A stretch of DNA of 64,000 nt from Acidimicrobiales bacterium (GTDB lineage Bacteria; Actinomycetota; Acidimicrobiia; Acidimicrobiales; Bog-793): positions 65,661 to 129,660 of the forward strand of contig DATLTN010000024.1 in assembly GCA_035533595.1 (NCBI GenBank), written 5' to 3'. This document shows, piece by piece, positions 49,916 through 58,653 of the stretch (position 1 is its first letter; the number at the start of each line of letters is the position of its first letter). A model generated the notes under the pieces. It ran no database searches. It was not told the origin of the DNA and worked only from the letters and a program-made list of their open reading frames with translations. A program made the translations under genes and the position numbers.

Positions 49916-51082
49916 TCAGAGGTGCAGGAAACGCGTGATGTTTCCCTCGACCATGAGCTGGCGCTCGGCGTCGGGGACCCCTTCGAAGTTCACGGCGAGC
50001 ACCTCCATTGAGAACGGCCAGTCCGACTCCTGGTGCGGGAAGTCCGAGCCCCAGACGAGCTGGGTGACCCCGATCGCGTCGCGCTGCAGCACGCCGATGC
50101 GGTCCTGCTGGAAGCCCCACAGGAAGTGCCGGCGGATGTACTCCGACGGGGTCCCCGCCCGCAGCGGCCTCCACCCGAGGAACTCCTCGGCCCAGCCCCG
50201 ATGGCGGGAGAAGCGCTGCTCGGCGACTTCGAGGAAGAGCGGGATCCAGCCGATCTGGGTCTCGGCGAAGAGGAACTCGAGCTCGGGGAAGCGGTCGAAG
50301 ACCCCCGAGAGGACGAGCTGCAGCGCGTTCACGCCACCGGGGCGGGCCATCTTCGTCGTCTGCTCGGCGAATTGCGCCGTGCCGCGGATGCGCGACAGCA
50401 CGCCGGGCTTCGCGTCGGGGTACTCGAGGAGCGAGGTCACCCCGGCGGTGCTGATCTCGACGTGGGCGGTGAGCGCCATCCCGAGCTCGAGCGAAGAGCG
50501 CCAGAAGGCGTCGTCGGAGGGCTTCGGGACACCGCTCCCGTTCGGGAAGCGGCTGAGGAGCACCGCCCGCAGCCCCGCCTCCTTGCAGTAGGCGAGCTCG
50601 GCGAGCGCGTCGTCGATCCCGCTCTGGGGGATCACGCCGACGCCGAAGAGGCGATCGGGTGCGGTCGCGCAGTACTCCTCGGCGAGGAAGCTGTTGTAGG
50701 CGCGGACGACGGCGAGGTAGGCGTCGTCGTCGCGGATGTTTCGCCACAGCCCCGGCCCGGAGACCCCCGGGAAGAGGACCTCGGCGTCGACGCCGTCCTT
50801 GTCCTGCTCACCGAGGCGCTGCGTGGCGGGGCCGGTGCCGGCGGTCGTCTCGTAGCTCTGCCCGAAGGGCGTCCAGGTCGTGCGCCCCTTGCCCCCGTAG
50901 AGGTCCTGCGGCGTCTCGCGCAGCGCCGCCCCCTCGACGACCCAGGCGTCGCCGCCGTCGGGGAGACGGATGACGCGCGGCGCGCGCGCCCGGTGCTCGG
51001 CGGGCACGCGCTCGATCCACCACTTCGAGTCGAGCTCGAGGTGCGTGTCCCCGGAGACCACCTTCTGGCCGGTACCGCCCAC
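49916..51082 (-). CDS. amidohydrolase family 2 (metal-dependent TIM-barrel)
   Basis: 388 residues. Beginning KVVSGDTHLELDSKWWIERVP keeps the DxHxE-type metal site seen in the decarboxylase/hydrolase group PF04909; later GMALTAHVEIS (His), FPELEFLFAETQIGWIPLFLE (Glu) and LVWGSDFPHQESDWP (Asp) supply the rest. It most resembles the actinobacterial amidohydrolases often near acyl-CoA or steroid degradation genes. Likely hydrolase or decarboxylase of an aromatic or cyclic acid; the substrate is unknown. It stands alone between dnaE and bpa. Confidence 0.85.
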   Translation of the reverse strand: MGGTGQKVVSGDTHLELDSKWWIERVPAEHRARAPRVIRLPDGGDAWVVEGAALRETPQDLYGGKGRTTWTPFGQSYETTAGTGPATQRLGEQDKDGVDAEVLFPGVSGPGLWRNIRDDDAYLAVVRAYNSFLAEEYCATAPDRLFGVGVIPQSGIDDALAELAYCKEAGLRAVLLSRFPNGSGVPKPSDDAFWRSSLELGMALTAHVEISTAGVTSLLEYPDAKPGVLSRIRGTAQFAEQTTKMARPGGVNALQLVLSGVFDRFPELEFLFAETQIGWIPLFLEVAEQRFSRHRGWAEEFLGWRPLRAGTPSEYIRRHFLWGFQQDRIGVLQRDAIGVTQLVWGSDFPHQESDWPFSMEVLAVNFEGVPDAERQLMVEGNITRFLHL

Positions 51083-51159
51083 AGCTTCCCCTCCCGCGCC
51101 GCGCGCCTCGTTCGTCTCGGAGTCCTCACCCCCGCCACGGGTCGCCGCGGCGGGCGCTG

Positions 51160-51687
51160 CTACAGGTACTGGCCGCCCGGCGGGGAGCCGCCCGCCTCAC
51201 GCGCGCCGGCCGGCAGGCTGCGGCGGCGCATGTCCTCGAGCTGTGCCTGGGCCGCCATCTGCTGTGCGAAGAGCGTCGCCTGGATGCCGTGGAAGAGCCC
51301 CTCGAGCCAGCCCACGAGCTGCGCCTGTGCGACGCGCAGCTCGGCGTCGCTCGGCTCCTCGCTGTCGAAGGAGAGAGTCATCCGATCGAGCTCCGCGGCG
51401 AGGTCCGGGGAGAGCGTGTCGGCGAGCTCGCGGACCGAGCTCTCGTAGATCTCGCGGAGGCGGATGCGTGCCGCCGAGTCGAGCTCGACGCCGCGCACCT
51501 CCTCGAGGAGCTGCTTGATCATCGAGCCGATGCGCATCACCTTCGCCGGGCGCTGGACGGCCTCGGCGGACATCGCCTCGGTCTCGCCGCCCGGGGTGGC
51601 CTCGCCGGGCGCGCCGCCGGGAGGCCCCGGGATCACCAGGTACTGCGCGCCGTCATCACCCTCGCGGAGGGGCCCCTGATCGCTCAT
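51160..51687 (-). CDS. bpa: bacterial proteasome activator Bpa
   Basis: 175 residues. A disordered N-terminus (GPPGGAPGEATPGGE) is followed by the four-helix core of the ring-shaped activator (VMRIGSMIKQLLEEVRGVELD, ARIRLREIYESSVRELADTL, AQAQLVGWLEGLFHGIQATLFAQQ) and a C-terminal tail ending GQYL, which docks in the alpha-ring pockets of the 20S proteasome and opens the gate without ATP. The terminal tyrosine-leucine is essential in the mycobacterial homologue. No proteasome subunit lies in the window. Confidence 0.95.
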   Translation of the reverse strand: MSDQGPLREGDDGAQYLVIPGPPGGAPGEATPGGETEAMSAEAVQRPAKVMRIGSMIKQLLEEVRGVELDSAARIRLREIYESSVRELADTLSPDLAAELDRMTLSFDSEEPSDAELRVAQAQLVGWLEGLFHGIQATLFAQQMAAQAQLEDMRRRSLPAGAREAGGSPPGGQYL

Positions 51688-51736
51688 CTTCCGATTCTCT
51701 CTGTCGCGAGCACGGGCGTCGAATCGCCCGCAGCGG

Positions 51737-52123
51737 TCACGCCCGGGTGACCCGCCGGAGCTCGTCGAGGGAGAGTTGGGTGGTCACCTCGCCGGCGCAG
51801 CGCTCGCAGCGGCTCGTGTGCCGCCACGAGCGGAGCAGCTTGGTCCCGCTCTCGTCGAGGAAGATCACGAAGGCGTCCGAGCTCGGGTGCACCACCAGGC
51901 GGTCGTACGGCCGCCATTCCGTGGCCACCGCGCTCGGGAGCGCCGAGTTCTTCAGCACCCTGCAGAAGCGCCGGTCCTCGAGGTCGAAGAGCCACGTGCT
52001 GTGACAGGACTCGAGCGCCAGGAAACGGCTGTCGGGCAGCTCGCCGCTCTCGGCGCGGAGGTCGTCTTGGGGGAACGGCAAGAACTCCACGCCGCGATCT
52101 TGTCGGCTGCGGGCGTCGGCCAT
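51737..52123 (-). CDS. uncharacterised protein with a Cys pair
   Basis: 128 residues, not recognised. Strands predominate (RFLALESCHSTWLFDLEDRRFCRVL, DRLVVHPSSDAFVIFLDESGTKLLRSW), and CERCAGEV near the C-terminus plus Cys in ALESC and RRFC could bind a metal. The length and composition suggest a small beta-sandwich or PilZ-like domain, without firm evidence. It lies between bpa and msrB on the same strand. A real gene by codon position bias. Confidence 0.6.
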   Translation of the reverse strand: MADARSRQDRGVEFLPFPQDDLRAESGELPDSRFLALESCHSTWLFDLEDRRFCRVLKNSALPSAVATEWRPYDRLVVHPSSDAFVIFLDESGTKLLRSWRHTSRCERCAGEVTTQLSLDELRRVTRA

Positions 52124-52189
52124 GCCGCGGCAGTATTGCAGTGCCGTGACGATGTGCCGCGGGGCCTCAAGGTCCCCGCCGCGCGGGCC

Positions 52190-52602
<413 letters not shown>

Positions 52603-52606
<4 letters not shown>

Positions 52607-52953
52607 CGCACCCCTCCCGCTCCTTCTCCGACCAGCTCCTCGAGGAGCCGGCTCTCCATCCCCAACAACGCGTAGGCGGCGACGCATTCCCCCGACAGGG
52701 CGGCGCCGTCGGCGGCGTGCAGCAGGGCTGCCGCGCAGTCGAGGGCGGCGGCGCGCTCGAGCACCAGCACCTCGGGGCCGCCCTCTGCCAGCAGCCGGTC
52801 GAGCGGCGCCGGCGGGGCGTCGCTGAGGAGCTTTCGCAGCGCGTCGCGCAGGCGCGCCGTCTCGCGGTGGCCGAAGACGACCTCGGGCGCGAAGCGCAGC
52901 CGCGCCGCGGGTGCCCCCCCGCCCTCGTCCTCGGGCGCTCGTGGGGAGTCCAT
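52603..52953 (-). CDS. small uncharacterised protein in the SCO1664/DUF3090 cluster
   Basis: 116 residues, mostly helical and alanine/leucine rich (FGHRETARLRDALRKLLSDAPPAPLDRLLA, VLVLERAAALDCAAALLHAADGAAL, VAAYALLGMESRLLEELVG). No family recognised. Position between SCO1664-type kinase-like gene and msrB, with ATGA coupling to msrB, suggests a functional tie to this cluster. It may be lineage-specific. Confidence 0.6.
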
Positions 52954-52994
52954 CGGCCGAGGGTCGCGGGCCGCGCTCCCGTGGCGCCTACCGC

Positions 52995-53747
52995 TCACAG
53001 GAGCGGCCAGGGATAGGCGCGTCGGTGGGTCGGGGCGGGGAAGGCCGGCCAGCGGAGCACCGCCTCGGCGCGTTCCACGAGCGCGGCGAGCTCCTCTTCG
53101 TCGAGGAGGCCCTCGAGCGCCGGGGGCAGCGCGTCGCGCAGCTGCCGGCAGGCACCGAGGATCTCCTCGGGGACCTCCTCGCCGGCGAAGTCCCACATCA
53201 CGGTGCGCAGCTTCGGCTCGACGTGGAACGAGAGGCCGTTGTCGATCCCCCACAGCGCACCGTCGGCATCGACGAGCACGTGGCCGCCCTTGCGGTCGGC
53301 GTTGTTGAGCAGCAGGTCCAAGCCGGCGAGCCGGCGCAGCGGCTCCTCGTGGCCGCCTTCGTCGTGAAGGGCGAAGTAGTGACGCTCGGGGTCGGCGTCG
53401 ATGAAGCGCTGCAGCGAGCCGAGGCCGAAGGGCGCGTCCCTCCTGCCGACGGTTTCGGGGATCATCCCGATGCCGAGCCCCTCGGCGAGCGCGTAGGCGG
53501 CCACCTCACGGCGGAACAGGCCGTCGGGGAAGTCCCACAGCGGCCGCTCACCCCCGAGCGGCTTGTAGATCGCGCCCCCGGTGACCTCACCGAGGGTCAG
53601 CTCGACGAGGAAGGTGGCGTTGGAGCTGTAGGGCATGCGGCCGAGGACCTCGACCTCGCCGAGGGCGAGCAGCTCGAGCCATCCCTCCCCAGCCAGGCCG
53701 GGCGCGCTCAGAGCAGCGGCGCGTGGTGGCCGTTCGTCCTCGGGCAC
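52995..53747 (-). CDS. SCO1664 family kinase-like protein
   Basis: 250 residues. The fold resembles a PI3/PI4-type kinase: ATFLVELTLGEVTGGAIYKPLGGERPLWDFPDG (nucleotide loop with Lys), REVAAYALAEGLGIGMIPETV, and LLLNNADRKGGHVLVDADGALWGIDNGLSFH, which gives the catalytic N/D and metal Asp. Homologues stand beside DUF3090 and a histidine phosphatase in nearly all actinobacteria; the substrate is unknown. The GTG start overlaps DUF3090 by 40 bp. Confidence 0.9.
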   Translation of the reverse strand: MPEDERPPRAAALSAPGLAGEGWLELLALGEVEVLGRMPYSSNATFLVELTLGEVTGGAIYKPLGGERPLWDFPDGLFRREVAAYALAEGLGIGMIPETVGRRDAPFGLGSLQRFIDADPERHYFALHDEGGHEEPLRRLAGLDLLLNNADRKGGHVLVDADGALWGIDNGLSFHVEPKLRTVMWDFAGEEVPEEILGACRQLRDALPPALEGLLDEEELAALVERAEAVLRWPAFPAPTHRRAYPWPLL

Positions 53748-54211
53748 GAGTGACCTCTCGGATCGAGCGGATAGCCGCAGAGCGGACAGGGGGGGCGCCC
53801 CGACTCGACGAGGCGGGCGCCGCGGATGGCGAGCGCACCGGCCTGCTCGCGCGTCATCGAGACGCGCAGCTCGTCGCCCTCCTCGTCGTCGGGGACGCGC
53901 GCCTGGATGACGAGGACGATCCGGTCGGCGTCCTCGTCGTAGGCGATCGCCAGCGCGCCCGCGCGGAAGTGCTCCTCGGCGAACTCCTCGAGCTCGAGGC
54001 CCTCCTCCGAGGGGAGCTCGCCCGGGCGCGGCGCCTCCTCGAGGAGCTTGCCGACGTGCACGGCGAGCGCCGCGATCTGCTGCTTCTCGGCCCTCACCGT
54101 GACGAGCAGGCGGTCCTCGCGGGCCTGCAGGAAAAAGGCGCGCTGGCCGGGCTCACCGACGGTGCCGACGGTGACACGCTCGGGTGAGGCGAGCTCGTAG
54201 ATCTCGCTCAA
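53708..54211 (-). CDS. DUF3090 family protein
   Basis: 167 residues. The start IYELASPERVTVGTVGEPGQRAFFLQAREDRLL is the family hallmark, followed by KQQIAALAVHVGKLL and a strand-rich middle; the C-terminus is a zinc ribbon (CPLCG ... SCPRTNGH). Always found with SCO1664 and the histidine phosphatase genes; function unknown. It overlaps the phosphatase by 4 bp. Confidence 0.92.
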   Translation of the reverse strand: MSEIYELASPERVTVGTVGEPGQRAFFLQAREDRLLVTVRAEKQQIAALAVHVGKLLEEAPRPGELPSEEGLELEEFAEEHFRAGALAIAYDEDADRIVLVIQARVPDDEEGDELRVSMTREQAGALAIRGARLVESGRPPCPLCGYPLDPRGHSCPRTNGHHAPLL

Positions 54212-54897
54212 TTCGCCGCCCGCCGTCGCCTGGCGGCCGCGGCGGGGGCGGGGCCGATGCCGAGGTTCGCGAGCTCGCCCGTCGAGTTGACGGCCAGCAC
54301 CGTCGGCGGCCCGCTCCCGTAGGAGACGACGCTCACCGAGCAGGGGGAGATCACGGTCCGCTGCATGAGGTCGAGTGGTTGGCCGAGCGCGTCGGCGACG
54401 GCGACCTTGATCGGGTCGGCGTGGCTCACCGCGACGACGACCTCTCCGCGGTGGGCGGCGGCGAGGCGTTCGACGGTCGTCGACATCCGCGAGGCGAGCT
54501 CAGCGAAGGACTCACCGTTCGGGAAGCGGAAGCCCGAGGGGTGGCGCTGCACGGTCTGCCACTCCGGCAGCTTGACGAGGTCGGCGAGCAGGCCGCCCGT
54601 CCACTCGCCGAAGTCGCACTCGAGCAGGCCGCGGTCGATGCGGGTGGCGATGCCGAGCGAGCGCGAGATCGCTCCCGCCGTCTCGCGCGCGCGCTCGAGC
54701 GGCGACGAATAGAGGGCCTTCACCGATCCGAGCGCCACGAGCCGCTCGGCGGTGCGCGCCGCCTCCTCGAGGCCCCGCTCGGAGAGGTGCAGCCCCTTTG
54801 CCCTGCCGGGTAGGACCTTGCCCGTCGTCGGCGTGGTGCCGTGACGGACGAAGCAGATCACGGTCCGCGGCTCGGCGCGGTGGCGACGCGGCGGCAT
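54208..54897 (-). CDS. histidine phosphatase / phosphoglycerate mutase-like (MSMEG_4193 family)
   Basis: 229 residues. Catalytic RHG in ICFVRHGTTPTTGK, LYSSPLERARETA, ECDFGEWTGG and VVAVSHADPIK supply the His-Arg-Glu-His site of the family. The C-terminal tail is basic and alanine-rich. It leads the unit phosphatase-DUF3090-SCO1664-116 aa-msrB. A TACGGT box lies six bases before the ATG. Substrate unknown. Confidence 0.92.
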   Translation of the reverse strand: MPPRRHRAEPRTVICFVRHGTTPTTGKVLPGRAKGLHLSERGLEEAARTAERLVALGSVKALYSSPLERARETAGAISRSLGIATRIDRGLLECDFGEWTGGLLADLVKLPEWQTVQRHPSGFRFPNGESFAELASRMSTTVERLAAAHRGEVVVAVSHADPIKVAVADALGQPLDLMQRTVISPCSVSVVSYGSGPPTVLAVNSTGELANLGIGPAPAAAARRRRAAN

Positions 54898-54903
54898 GGC
54901 GCA

Positions 54904-54913
54904 ACCGTAGCGT
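54904..54913. promoter_or_regulatory. overlapping divergent -10 boxes
   Basis: TACGGT on minus (54904-54909), six bases before the phosphatase ATG, overlaps TAGCGT on plus (54908-54913), nine bases before the uracil-DNA glycosylase GTG. The start codons are only 25 bp apart. Confidence 0.5.
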
Positions 54914-54922
54914 CGTGCCCCA

Positions 54923-55654
54923 GTGCCCCCCTTTCCCGCGCCCCGCCCGCCCGACGACGATGCCTTCGCCTCCCTCGGTGCGGAGGTGACCGGCTGCCGT
55001 GCCTGCCAGCGCCTCGTCGCTTGGCGCGAGCAGGCGGCCACCGACCGGCGCGGCGGTCACCTCGGCGAGAGCTACTGGGCGCGCCCGCTGCCCGGCTTCG
55101 GCGACCGGCGGGCACGGATCGTGCTCGTCGGCCTCGCCCCCGCGGCGCACGGCGGCAACCGGACCGGGCGGATGTTCACCGGCGACCGCTCGGGGGACTT
55201 CCTCTTCGCCGCCCTGCATCGCGCCGGCCTCGCCAACCAGCCGACGAGCACCGCACTCGACGACGGTCTGGCGCTCACCGGTGTGTACGTCACTGCGCCG
55301 GTGCGCTGCGCGCCGCCGGACAACCGCCCGACCATCGAGGAGCGCGACCGCTGCGCCCCCTTCCTCGCCCGCGAGGTCACGCTCCTCACGCGGGCGCGCC
55401 TGTTCCTCGCGCTCGGCGCCTACGGCTACGAGGCGCTCTGGCGCCTCCCCGGCCTCGCCGCCGGGCGCCGCCCGAAGTTCGGCCACGGCGTGGAGGCGGA
55501 GCTCACCCCCTCGCCGGAAGGCGAGCCGCGGACGCTGCTCTGCTCGTACCACCCGAGCCAGCGCAACGTCTTCACCGGGCTGCTCACCCCCGAGATGTTC
55601 GACGGCGTGCTCGCCCGTGCCTGCGGGCTCGTGGGGCTCGCTGGGCCGGCGTAG
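54923..55654 (+). CDS. udgB: uracil-DNA glycosylase, family 5 (UdgB)
   Basis: 243 residues. Family 5 motif A is LVGLAPAAHGGNRTGRMFTGDRSG, which has no Asp/Asn in the usual water-activating place, and motif B is YHPSQRNVFTG. Cysteines in GCRACQ and later RCAPP and RCAPF form the 4Fe-4S cluster. It removes uracil and deaminated bases from DNA; a GC-rich genome benefits from strong repair of cytosine deamination. Divergent from the histidine phosphatase gene. Confidence 0.93.
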   Translation: MPPFPAPRPPDDDAFASLGAEVTGCRACQRLVAWREQAATDRRGGHLGESYWARPLPGFGDRRARIVLVGLAPAAHGGNRTGRMFTGDRSGDFLFAALHRAGLANQPTSTALDDGLALTGVYVTAPVRCAPPDNRPTIEERDRCAPFLAREVTLLTRARLFLALGAYGYEALWRLPGLAAGRRPKFGHGVEAELTPSPEGEPRTLLCSYHPSQRNVFTGLLTPEMFDGVLARACGLVGLAGPA

Positions 55655-55677
55655 CCGCCGCGACCCCGGCCTCTCGG

Positions 55678-55713
55678 TCCCTCCGACGGCGCCGGACCGT
55701 GCCGGCGGAGGGA
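55678..55713. terminator. hairpin between convergent udgB and frhB
   Basis: TCCCTCCG and CGGAGGGA pair over 8 bases around a 20-base loop that can also fold (GCCGG segments). It lies between two convergent stops, 24 bp past udgB. Confidence 0.5.
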
Positions 55714-55728
55714 AGGGTTGCTGCGGCG

Positions 55729-56859
55729 CTAGCCGGCGTCGCGCGGCGGGACGAGGCCCGGGGCGACCCCGGCCTCCTCTGGCCAGCGGCGGCGCGAGGC
55801 CCGCGAGAGGCGGTCGAGGAGGCTGAGCACGGCCGGGTCATCCTCGATCGGGCGCGTCTCGATCACCCCGGCGGCGACGAGCCCGTCCATCACCTCCCGG
55901 CCGCGCGCCGTGCGCACCACGGTGAGGGTGTAGTCCGCGAAGGCACCGATGCCGCCCGTCGAGATGTCGGCGTGCTCGGCGGCGAAGTCCGGGCACTGCA
56001 GGCAGCCCTCGCGGGTGAAGGCGTGCGCCTCCTTGAGCGGCACCTCGTGGTAGCCGCCGCCCTCGGTCCACAGCTGGAAGACGCCTTTGATGTTCATCTT
56101 CTTGATCGAGGCGCGCGCGATCCCGTAGTTCGCCTCGAAGAGCCCCTCGAAGATCGAGTCGTCGAAGGTCTTCGAGCACATGAGGCCGATGGTGAGCGTG
56201 AAGCGGCGGGCGACCTTGCCGGCGCGGCGGGCCGACATCACCGCCGGCGCCGAGGCCTGACAGCTCATCCCGACGAGGGCGAGGCGCTCGGCGCCGCCCC
56301 CCACCGCCTCCGCGTAGCCGAGCGGGTTCGCCGAGTAGGTGTAGCGCGAGCCCGCCGAGGCGAGCACCTCCTCGCGGGTGCGGGCGACGCCGGGCACGGC
56401 CTTCCAGCTCTTGCCGTCGCCCTCCAGGTAGTTCACGAGGGCGGCGTCGATGACGTCGTTCTCGAGCGCCCAGATGAGCATCGCCGAGACGAGGCCGCCG
56501 TCCTGGCCGTTCTCGACGAGCGCCGGGTCGGCCGCGCGCGCGAGCAGCACCTCCTCGGCGACGCCGTGGATCTCGGTGGCCTCGCGCGGCCGCCCGAAGA
56601 GGAAGTTGTCGATCTCGGGCTCCCAGTCGCGAAAGCGCGGGCAAGCGCGGGTGCAGAGCGTGCAGCCCCGCTCGCCGTGGGTGCAGTTGTCGGTGCCACC
56701 GTCCGCCTCGACGTGGAAGGGCTTGTAGCGGCCGTTCTCGTCGTCGTAGCCGAGGACGTCGTAAGGGCAGACGACCACGCAGGCCGCACAACCTGTGCAC
56801 AGCCCGGAGGTCACGACCTCCCGGTAGAGCTCAAACCAATGCGGCTTCTCCGGCGGCAA
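55729..56859 (-). CDS. coenzyme F420 hydrogenase/dehydrogenase beta-subunit-like protein
   Basis: 376 residues. Two 4Fe-4S sites lie in the N-terminal 90 residues (CTGCAACVVVCP and CTLCTRACP). The FrhB domains follow (GQDGGLVSAMLIWALENDVIDAA, ASAGSRYTYSANP, GLMCSKTFDDSIFEGLFE, CLQCPDFAAEHADISTGGIGA). FrhB proteins bind FAD and exchange electrons with F420. No hydrogenase subunits lie nearby, so it is a stand-alone F420 or ferredoxin oxidoreductase. It lies 24 bp after bcp on the same strand. Confidence 0.87.
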   Translation of the reverse strand: MPPEKPHWFELYREVVTSGLCTGCAACVVVCPYDVLGYDDENGRYKPFHVEADGGTDNCTHGERGCTLCTRACPRFRDWEPEIDNFLFGRPREATEIHGVAEEVLLARAADPALVENGQDGGLVSAMLIWALENDVIDAALVNYLEGDGKSWKAVPGVARTREEVLASAGSRYTYSANPLGYAEAVGGGAERLALVGMSCQASAPAVMSARRAGKVARRFTLTIGLMCSKTFDDSIFEGLFEANYGIARASIKKMNIKGVFQLWTEGGGYHEVPLKEAHAFTREGCLQCPDFAAEHADISTGGIGAFADYTLTVVRTARGREVMDGLVAAGVIETRPIEDDPAVLSLLDRLSRASRRRWPEEAGVAPGLVPPRDAG

Positions 56860-56883
56860 GGCCGACCCTGTCCCCGGAGCCGA

Positions 56884-57351
56884 CTAGGCGCCGAGGGTCG
56901 CGAGGACCTTCGGCGCGTGGCCGTCGGCCTTCACGTTGTACCAAGCGGCCTCGATCGTGCCGTCGGCGCCGACGACGAAGGTCGAGCGGATCGTCCCCAT
57001 CGTCGTCTTGCCGTAGGAGACCTTCTCGCCGAAGGCCCCGTAGGCCTCCATCACCGAGCGGTCGGGGTCCGAGAGGAGGTGGAAGTTGAGGCCGTACTTC
57101 GCGCGGAACTTCTGATGCGAGGTGGCACCGTCCTTGGAGATGCCGAGGACCTCGGCGCCGACACCGGAGAAGTCGGGGAGCAGATCGTTGAACTGGCAGG
57201 CCTCTTTGGTGCAGCCGGGGGTGTCGTCGGCGGGATAGAAGTAGAGGACGACCCGCTTGCCGGCGAAGTCCGAGAGGGAGACGGTCGCGCCGTCCTCGTC
57301 GGGGAGGCTGAACCCTGGAGCGCTGTCACCAACCTCGAGATGCACCGTCAT
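56884..57351 (-). CDS. bcp: thioredoxin-dependent peroxiredoxin, Bcp/PrxQ type
   Basis: 155 residues. Peroxidatic Cys47 and resolving Cys52 stand in DDTPGCTKEACQF, the PrxQ spacing. RSTFVVGADGTIEAAWYNVKADGHA closes the fold. It reduces peroxides with thioredoxin. GAGGAGG lies upstream of the ATG. Confidence 0.96.
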   Translation of the reverse strand: MTVHLEVGDSAPGFSLPDEDGATVSLSDFAGKRVVLYFYPADDTPGCTKEACQFNDLLPDFSGVGAEVLGISKDGATSHQKFRAKYGLNFHLLSDPDRSVMEAYGAFGEKVSYGKTTMGTIRSTFVVGADGTIEAAWYNVKADGHAPKVLATLGA

Positions 57352-57378
57352 CGCGACCTCCTCTCGTGCCCGCTGAGC

Positions 57379-57384
57379 AGGATA
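57379..57384 (-). promoter_or_regulatory. -10 box of bcp
   Basis: TATCCT on the minus strand, giving a leader of about 20 bases with the GAGGAGG ribosome site. The rest of the 120-bp divergent gap to the helicase gene (57352-57471) shows a CAGACT box 8 bases before the helicase GTG and nothing else clear. Confidence 0.45.
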
Positions 57385-57471
57385 CACAGCGGCGTCGCGG
57401 GGGCCACCGGCCGCCGGCGCGGCGAAGGGGGCGGAACGGCGACGGCGCTGGGGGTGGCAGACTCCTCGACC

Positions 57472-58650
57472 GTGGCTTCTGACTTCGGCTCGCTCGGCGT
57501 CGACCCGACGCTGGTCGAGGCGCTCGCCAAGGACGGCATCGCCGCCCCCTTCCCCATCCAGGCGCTGACGATCGCCGACGCGCTCGCCGGGCGCGACGTG
57601 TGCGGCAAGGCGAAGACCGGGAGCGGCAAGACGCTCGCCTTCGGCCTGCCGATGCTGATGCGCACGCCGCGCGCAGACGCCCGCCAGCCCGCTTCGCTCG
57701 TCCTCGTGCCCACCCGCGAGCTCGCCCTGCAGGTCACCGAGGTGCTCGCCCCGCTCGGCGCCGCGGTCGACCGCCGGGTCGGCGCCGTCTACGGGGGCGC
57801 CGACCTCGACCGCCAGGTCGGCCAGCTCGCGAAGGGTCTCGACGTCGTCGTCGCCACCCCCGGCCGACTGATCGACCTCTCCGACCGTGGGGCGGTGCGC
57901 CTCGACGCGATCGGCACGCTCGTCGTCGACGAGGCCGACCGCATGGCCGACATGGGCTTCCTCCCCCAGGTCGAGTGGCTGCTGCGCAAGATGACCGGCC
58001 GCAGCCAGACCCTGTTGTTCTCGGCGACCCTCGACTCGGCCGTCGACCAGCTGGTCCGCCGCTACCTCTCCGATCCCGTCTTCCACGAGGTCGCCTCCGA
58101 GCAGGTGACCGTCGAGGAGATGGAGCACTTCTTCTTCAAGGTGCACGAGCTCGACAAGGTCGACGTCGTGGCGGCGATCGTGCGCGGCGCCGAGAAGGTC
58201 ATCATCTTCCTGCGCACCAAGCGCGGCGTCGACCGGCTGACGACGCGGCTCCTCGCCGCGGGGGTGAAGGTCGCCGCGATCCACGGTGACCTGCGCCAGG
58301 GGGCGCGCGAGGCGGCCCTCGCGGACTTCACCTCCGGCAAGCTGCACGGCCTCGTCGCCACCGACGTCGCGGCGCGTGGCCTCGACATCGACGGCATCGA
58401 CGTGGTCGTGCACTACGACATCCCCGAGGACCAGAAGGCCTACCTCCACCGCTCGGGACGCACCGCCCGCGCCGGCGGCCGGGGCGCGGTCGTCACGCTG
58501 CTGTTGTGGAACGAGGAGATGCTCGTGCAGCGGCTGCAGCGACGCGTCGGCCTCAGCGAGCCGATCGTCGAGATCTTCTCGAACGACCCGCGCCTCGCCC
58601 AGCTCGGCGAGCCCTCGGGCGAGAGCGCCCTCGGCGCCGGCGCCAGCTAA
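57472..58650 (+). CDS. DEAD-box RNA helicase
   Basis: 392 residues, core only with almost no C-terminal extension. Q motif GIAAPFPIQALTI, motif I AKTGSGKT, Ia PTRELALQV, Ib TPGRLIDL, II VVDEADRM, III SATLD, IV VIIFLRTKRG, V ATDVAARGLDID and VI HRSGRTARAG are all present. It unwinds or remodels RNA, likely ribosome assembly or decay, in a cold-shock or general role. GTG start without a ribosome site. Confidence 0.95.
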   Translation: MASDFGSLGVDPTLVEALAKDGIAAPFPIQALTIADALAGRDVCGKAKTGSGKTLAFGLPMLMRTPRADARQPASLVLVPTRELALQVTEVLAPLGAAVDRRVGAVYGGADLDRQVGQLAKGLDVVVATPGRLIDLSDRGAVRLDAIGTLVVDEADRMADMGFLPQVEWLLRKMTGRSQTLLFSATLDSAVDQLVRRYLSDPVFHEVASEQVTVEEMEHFFFKVHELDKVDVVAAIVRGAEKVIIFLRTKRGVDRLTTRLLAAGVKVAAIHGDLRQGAREAALADFTSGKLHGLVATDVAARGLDIDGIDVVVHYDIPEDQKAYLHRSGRTARAGGRGAVVTLLLWNEEMLVQRLQRRVGLSEPIVEIFSNDPRLAQLGEPSGESALGAGAS

Positions 58651-58653
58651 CCG